Shown: piece after piece, positions 58,916 to 64,000 of the stretch
How the letters are laid out: every line of letters begins with the position of its first letter
How positions within the stretch are numbered: position 1 is the first letter of the stretch
Assembly: GCA_013400975.1 (NCBI GenBank)
Contig: WBMZ01014158.1
Span: forward strand, 1-64,000
Direction: 5' to 3'
Length of the DNA stretch: 64,000 bases
DNA from: Atrichornis clamosus
Lineage: Eukaryota > Chordata > Aves > Passeriformes > Menuridae
Program-made: the position numbers and the translations under genes
Notes under the pieces: model-generated
Database searches by the model: none
The model's input: only the letters and a program-made list of their open reading frames with translations
What the model was told of the DNA's origin: nothing

Positions 58916-61900
58916 ATTCCTTTAACTGGGAGTTGAAAATATTTTTTCCCAAGTTGAGTCTCTCTTGCCTGTGACGATAATTGATAAAGATTTCCTCTCT
59001 ATCTCAACCCAAAAGCTTTCTCATCCCATTTTCTCCCCTTCTTTTATTAAGGATGTCTACATTTTGCCCTAAATCCATATGTCATCAGAGCTGGTGGTGG
59101 TAAACATGAGTTTAAGTAAGACTATATGAAATTCTGAGTAGCCTCAGTGGCTTTTTAGATTTTTGTTTCTGCAATTGGTGTATAAGGAGACCTGGTAATG
59201 AAAGTGGAAGTTAAGGAAGATATAGCTGTAACTCGTTTGCCAGTTAAATTTTCTGGATTGCACTGATCACTGTTTCTTTTAAGATGTATTAAAGGAATTG
59301 CTGTACAGCAAGTTATAATACTGTTGAAAGTTTGGATATCTTGCAGCTTTCTAGTGCTGCTTGCTCTGACACTGTAGAAGGAGCAGTGGCTCATTAGGGA
59401 CACTATAAATAAATACAGGGCTCATTTTTCTGTGCCACTAAGTAGGTCCCACTTCAATTCAGAGCAAATACCTTATGTAAGTCTAGCGAGGGGGGCTCTC
59501 CCCGGCACATACACGGACGTTAACCCATTGATAATGAAATTCAAGGCCTGTGTTCTCTCATAAAGGGTGGACAGAGCTTTGTGGGAGCTGTCAGAGGAAA
59601 TTAGGAGTTTGGTAACTGATGTAGTAACAGAAGAAGAGGCTTCTTTGTATTTCTTTGTCCTTGTGTACTTTTGACAAATGCTGCTAACTACTCAGAATTT
59701 GGTCCACTGTACTAACCAGCAATCAAAATGGTGGGTTTGGGTAGTAGTAAAAATAAAAATAATATATGAAATTATTTTTTGCTCTAATATTATTGTTTCA
59801 ATGAGGCCCTACAGTAATAGTGCTGTCTCACTCCTTAGAAATTCATCTCAGGAAAGCAACTAAGTGTGTCTTTGCTCTTTTGGATCANTTTAGAAATTCA
59901 TCTCAAGTGTGTCTTTGCTCTTTTGGATCAGAATCTGATTTTCTGTCGCTTTAAAGCTCTGTACGTGTTCACATGGATGAATAAATTGTTTTGAGTTTTT
60001 TGTCTTAATTTCCTTTTTTAAACATTCCAGGCTAACCTTTTGGAAATTCCTTTACTTGTCTTCATTTAAGGCATTTACTTCCTCTGCCAGTGACAAGTGA
60101 CACTTAACGTGGAGCAATGTTAGGTGTCCCTGATGAGAACAAGTCAGCGACACTGTGGTACATCAAGCACATGGCTTGTGACAGCGTGCAGTATGACATA
60201 ACCACGGGCTGTGATTGCTTGAGTGTGACACTTGTGGAGGTATCAACTGGGAGAGTTCCGCGTGACAGTGCTAAAGGAAGTATCCAAAAAACATCAAATC
60301 TTCCTCTGGCATCACGCTTGTTAGCTCCTGAGGCAGCCATGGTGCCTTGCAGGGTGGTGTTTACACAGCAGTTAAGGTGTGGAGTTTCCTGCTAATCCGT
60401 TTTGGCAGTGCTGTGACAGGAATCATGAGCACGTGCAAGAGCATTCCTTGAACCTTGCTGTTTCAGTTCAGAGGTCAGTATTTGAAGCACTGATGGAGCA
60501 GGGGGAGCAGCAAGTTCCTCTGGAGCCACCTTCTGCAGGCAGTGTGAAAATGGGGGTCTGTGTGTAATGTGGGCGATGGTCATCAGCCTTGGCCGTCTGC
60601 TGACAGATTAATAAATTCTGTTTTGGAATAGAAGGCTGGGTTGATGTTCAAGCTCTTTAGCACAAAGTGCATTGTTTAGGCACAATTTCTTTCTGTAGTT
60701 GTTTCCTTGGCGTTATTGTACCTGTCCTTGTTTTGTGCATCAATCTATTAATGCAGTTTGATTTTACAATTGTACTAGCCCCTTTGTGTCTTTTAATGAA
60801 AGTAAGAAACTATATCCAATTATTTTCAATTGTGCTTTGATTACTTTCTAGTTGTTCCCGTGTGTGTGGGCCAGGCCACATTCATTCAGAAACTACTGAT
60901 CTCAAATCTGACAAGGCTGTACTGTTGTTTTTTAGCGTCTTTTGAAGTTTAAGACTTTTGCTCAAGCTGCTTGCTTAAATTTTACCACAGTTGTATTTTA
61001 CACCTTCAATCAGGGGAGTGCCAGAAGGCGCTGGTTCTCCGATGACCTTGGTGGAGATCCATGACTGAGACAAATCTTGCTTCCTCGAGGCAGGACTGTC
61101 AAGATTCTTAGAGTGGTTTTCCAAGCGCCAGTTTTGGACTCTCAGAATTCACCCTATCTCAATGCAGATTTCTCTTATGGGTATGATGTTCCTTCTCTGC
61201 AGGATGTTTTTTTGACCACCTCCAATACCTTCAGACTTGTTTCCATTTCTGTTTCCCTTTTGCTTTGGTAGATATGAGTAGACAGCAGTTTCAGTGCACC
61301 TAAATCCTCAGATCTGACACAGCTGGTGCTTGGTAAAGGTTGCTCGAGGAAAGGCAAAGGAAAACCAGTTCTGAGTTTCATGTTAGGGCTGGTAGATTGC
61401 CAATTTGAAAAATGAAAAGTGAGAGCCATAGGCTGTCTTAGCCTAGAAAAAGGGGTGGGATAAAGGGACTGAGGAGTATAGAAAGCTGAAGTTGTGGTTT
61501 GCCAATAAATCAGTCAACAAGTTTGCTGCTGCCATCGTTGTGGGTGTAGAAGTGTATTGTGCTATTAAAGCAGATAGAGTTTTGATTGCAGCAACTTAGA
61601 AATTGGTGATGTAAACCTAAATATGGATCACTGCTTCAACAGACTGTTGGTACTGTGCAGACTGCAGCAGGAAAGAATTCTGATGTTTGTTAAGATGGTT
61701 GAGATAAACATAAAGGCATGCTATTAATTTTAGTTGTATGGAGATTATGCCCTGTATGTGGAGCTTTGCAATAGCCTAGACACGGAGGAGAAGGTATTTA
61801 ACCATGAAACATCTGTTTTGCTGATCTCTACCTTAGTCAAATATGACTGGCCAAGTTATAATTTTAACAGTCAGCTGTTATCACCATCATTATTATGAAC

Positions 61901-62090
61901 TGGCAGCCACATGTTTTTGCTGATGAAGAGATTCATGTGCACACAGTCATACCGTGATGTAACTATATCACACAGCAGAAGAGGGAGAAGAGAGGGAGAA
62001 TGAATATTGTGTTGTTGCAAGCATGTGTGACAGTGACCAGGAGAGCATACCTGTGATGACATTTGTCTTTCTCTGTACTTTTAACACCAG
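58916..62090. other. Intron 2, 3' block before exon 3
   Basis: AT-rich intron with the duplicated segment at 59835-59930 and a cluster of TGACA motifs at 60091-60267. It ends in the exon 3 polypyrimidine tract (TTTGTCTTTCTCTG) and CACCAG. Confidence 0.55.
59835..59930. repeat. Near-identical direct duplication around a single N
   Basis: TTAGAAATTCATCTCA ... AGTGTGTCTTTGCTCTTT, ending TGGATCA, occurs at 59835-59887 and again at 59890-59930. The second copy lacks the 12 bases GGAAAGCAACTA. One N (59888) sits between them. The position of the N makes an assembly or gap-closing artefact more likely than a real tandem repeat. Confidence 0.9.
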
Positions 62091-62220
62091 GTCTACCCTG
62101 AACTGCAAATCACCAATGTTGTTGAAGCCAACCAGCCAGTTACCATCCAGAACTGGTGCAAGAGGGGATGGAAACAGTGCAATAGCCACCCTCATATCGT
62201 GGTTCCCTACAGATGTTTGG
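62091..62220 (+). CDS. APP: APP exon 3 (E1 domain, heparin-binding loop)
   Basis: This 130-base exon encodes residues equivalent to human APP 76-118, starting [20 protein letters not shown] and ending PYRCL plus one base of a split codon (phase 1 end). The acceptor is CACCAG after a T/C-rich stretch and the donor is GTGAGT. Cys98, Cys105 and Cys117 are present, completing the six cysteines of the growth-factor-like domain. The loop between Cys98 and Cys105 is the classical heparin/heparan-sulfate site. Here it reads [15 protein letters not shown], so two basic residues of the human loop (R102 and K106) are W and N. It joins exon 2 in frame, since exon 2 ends in phase 0. Codon use and splice sites show no sign of decay. 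The rest of E1 would come from exon 4, beyond the window. Confidence 0.97.
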
Positions 62221-64000
62221 GTGAGTGACTCAATTTCAGTCTGGTTTTCTCTGCTCTATTTTCTTCAGTCTCTTCATGAAAATCTACATAAATATCTTTT
62301 ATACCTCAGTATTATCATCTTTTCTGAAGGAAGTTTTGTCCAATTGTTCAGTCCTTCGAAATTGCATTAGCTAGAGAGAAAGTACTGCTGCTCTTCCCTA
62401 AATAAATACTTCTTTTTTCACATTATGTTTTAAACATCCAGTACTTCGATTCTTAAAGTGAAAGACAATGGAAATCTGTATTTGTTGAAAGCAAACAAAA
62501 GATACATTGAAAATTCCCACATTCCTTCTGCTACTTTATTTTTGTAGCAGTTGCTTGCTGTTCTCTCCTGTGTCCTTGGTGCTTTGAATCAATTAAAAGG
62601 GAGGTTTTGGGCCCTCATTTTTTGGTTAACCTTTACTTTCGTCTGCATTCACAAAATGGAATCATTCATTTGCTGTTTTCAGTAACATTCTAGGCATAAT
62701 ATTTTCTTGATATTGTTCCACGAGTTATTTAAATGCATTACTTTACCACTGCCATTTGAATGGTGATAAATGCTGGAGCTCAGAGTTGGAACTTGCTTTT
62801 CTAGTAAGCCAGGACAACTAAAAGGCATGGACAGCAACCAGTTATTCCATGAAACAAATAATGAAAGAAGGAATAAAATAAAAAAAAAAAAAAAGGATTT
62901 TATTTTCTAGGATTTTTGTTCATTTGTGTAAAAGAGGTAAAACGCAGGGCACGATCTGCCCAGCAAAGCTGGGCCTGCAGAGTAACTGACAGGAATGCCA
63001 TCAGTGTGGTCAAAGGTGCCAAAACAGCAGGTGAGCAAAAGCTGTGCTAAGTATCAGGGAGACTGGTTTTGTTTGGGAGAGTTTCTAGATCTGATGTCTG
63101 TTTGTATAGATGCAAAACAGGTGTTTCTAAACCTGCAGTGTATCATTGTTGACGCTGCTGAGGCTCTGCAGGACTAGTTTATTCTGAGCAAAAGTCTTCC
63201 GGGAGAACCCAAATTCAAGACTTGTGGAGAGTAGAAGGACTTGTCTCCAGCAACGTGAATTCTGACTCTGGGAAGGAACCTGGGTTCTTTTGTGTGTTTT
63301 CCGGACTTCTGCGTGAGTTGAGTTGGTCAGTTCCACCAAAAGCTTTAATGCTGAAAGGGATATGCTCTTTTACCCATTTGTTGCTGTGTTTTCTTTAGTT
63401 TTTCACAGTCAGGATAGAAACATCAGCATGCAGTGCTGATATTTGTGTAAAGCCAGGTAAGCAACTTGTTAGAGTTGAGGCAGAACTGCAGTCTCACCTG
63501 GAACCCACCATGATGTATTTGATCAGACTCCCTGCAAGTGCCCTTGCACTACAGAGAGATGTGGTGGAAGAACATCAGAGCAGTGGGACTGTAAAAACTA
63601 ATTTTTATTGTTTCTTGTATTGGCACCATAAACAAAGGTCTGAATTAAGAGAAGGGAACTGTTATGCTCAGGCCTCTCTATCCTTGTGTAGATTTTGGTC
63701 AGTGCCCTGGAGAATTTACAGCCTAATTTAAGCTAAAAGACAATGTCACCACAAGAGCAAATGAATATAAATTGGCTATGAATAAATTTAATCTGCAAAT
63801 TATAAGGAAGTATCTGCAAGCATAAGGAGCTCCAACAGTCTTCTGGTAAAAGGAGTTACAAGTCTAATCATGTAGAAGGAAGTTCATAAATTTATGGACA
63901 GGCCTATATGCAGTTCCTTGCAGGAGAGAAGAACTGGACTTGGACTTTTAAGGTGTCTACCCTGGATTGCAGTTTTGAAAGAAAAATCATTGCAAGTTGT
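62221..64000 (+). other. APP: APP intron 3 (5' part)
   Basis: The intron begins GTGAGT directly after exon 3 and continues to the window edge. It is AT-rich and contains an A15 run at 62880-62894. I see no exon 4 coding sequence (expected to continue with VGEFVSDALL-like sequence) and no recognisable repeat family. Confidence 0.9.

Larger units (their letters stand above)
38763..62090 (+). other. APP: APP intron 2
   Basis: This 23.3-kb intron starts with GTAAGT and ends with CAG. It is phase 0. It contains one ERV LTR fragment, one rearranged CR1 and an assembly duplication near 59888. It also has short low-complexity runs, such as T16 at about 39479-39494 and G11 at 53456-53466. No additional exon with a recognisable product was found. 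Confidence 0.93.
1..64000 (+). other. APP: APP gene, internal part (intron 1 to intron 3)
   Basis: The two recognisable coding exons fix the gene and its direction. Both translate to the amino-terminal E1 region of amyloid-beta precursor protein, in order, in compatible phase, with GT/AG splice sites on the + strand. APP is a single-pass type I membrane protein of neurons and many other cells. It is processed by secretases and acts in adhesion and synaptic function. Only residues 20-118 are encoded here. The signal-peptide exon, Kunitz/E2 exons and the amyloid-beta/transmembrane exons lie outside. Everything except 298 bases is intron or CpG-island sequence. That the whole window belongs to this transcription unit is inferred from gene structure; the exons themselves are seen directly. 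Confidence 0.93.

Noticed and set aside
1..64000. Search by eye for tRNA, rRNA, microRNA hairpins, CRISPR arrays or bacterial-type operons.
   Set aside because: No tRNA-like A/B box pairs with a cloverleaf, no regularly spaced repeats, and no convincing long microRNA stem were seen. The composition and repeats are those of a vertebrate intron.

Overview
The window is vertebrate nuclear DNA from a bird, probably a songbird. It lies inside one large gene on the + strand: APP, encoding amyloid-beta precursor protein. Two coding exons can be read directly. Exon 2 is at 38595-38762 (168 bp) and exon 3 at 62091-62220 (130 bp). Both have consensus acceptors and donors and match the lengths and reading phase I know for vertebrate APP. 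Together they encode residues 20-118 (human numbering), most of the copper/heparin-binding growth-factor-like domain, with all six of its cysteines. The signal-peptide exon (exon 1) was not found and should lie just upstream of base 1. The remainder of the gene lies downstream of base 64000.

Layout: 1-460 is a GC- and CpG-rich block with Sp1-, YY1- and AP-1-like motifs, read as the promoter-proximal CpG island running into intron 1. From there to 38594 is intron 1, which is AT-rich and holds most of the interspersed repeats. After exon 2 comes intron 2 (38763-62090), then exon 3, then the first 1.8 kb of intron 3.

The bird assignment rests on several CR1 LINE copies (3061-3208, 13299-13776, 18900-20075, 28897-29531, 31208-31660, 58676-58915) and two LTR fragments of endogenous-retrovirus type (19578-19956 and about 45655-46080). 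These look like families common in songbirds, though the family names were recalled and not searched. One LTR is nested inside a CR1, and one CR1 is internally inverted.

No second gene, RNA gene, CRISPR array or new multi-gene system is supported. The numerous short ORFs look like chance ORFs in intron or remnants of CR1 ORF2. The items most worth checking are the altered heparin-binding loop in exon 3, an unusually long antisense ORF at 26836-27627, the rearranged repeats, two assembly defects (an N gap at 31459-31588 and a duplicated segment around a lone N at 59888), and a few candidate regulatory patches.
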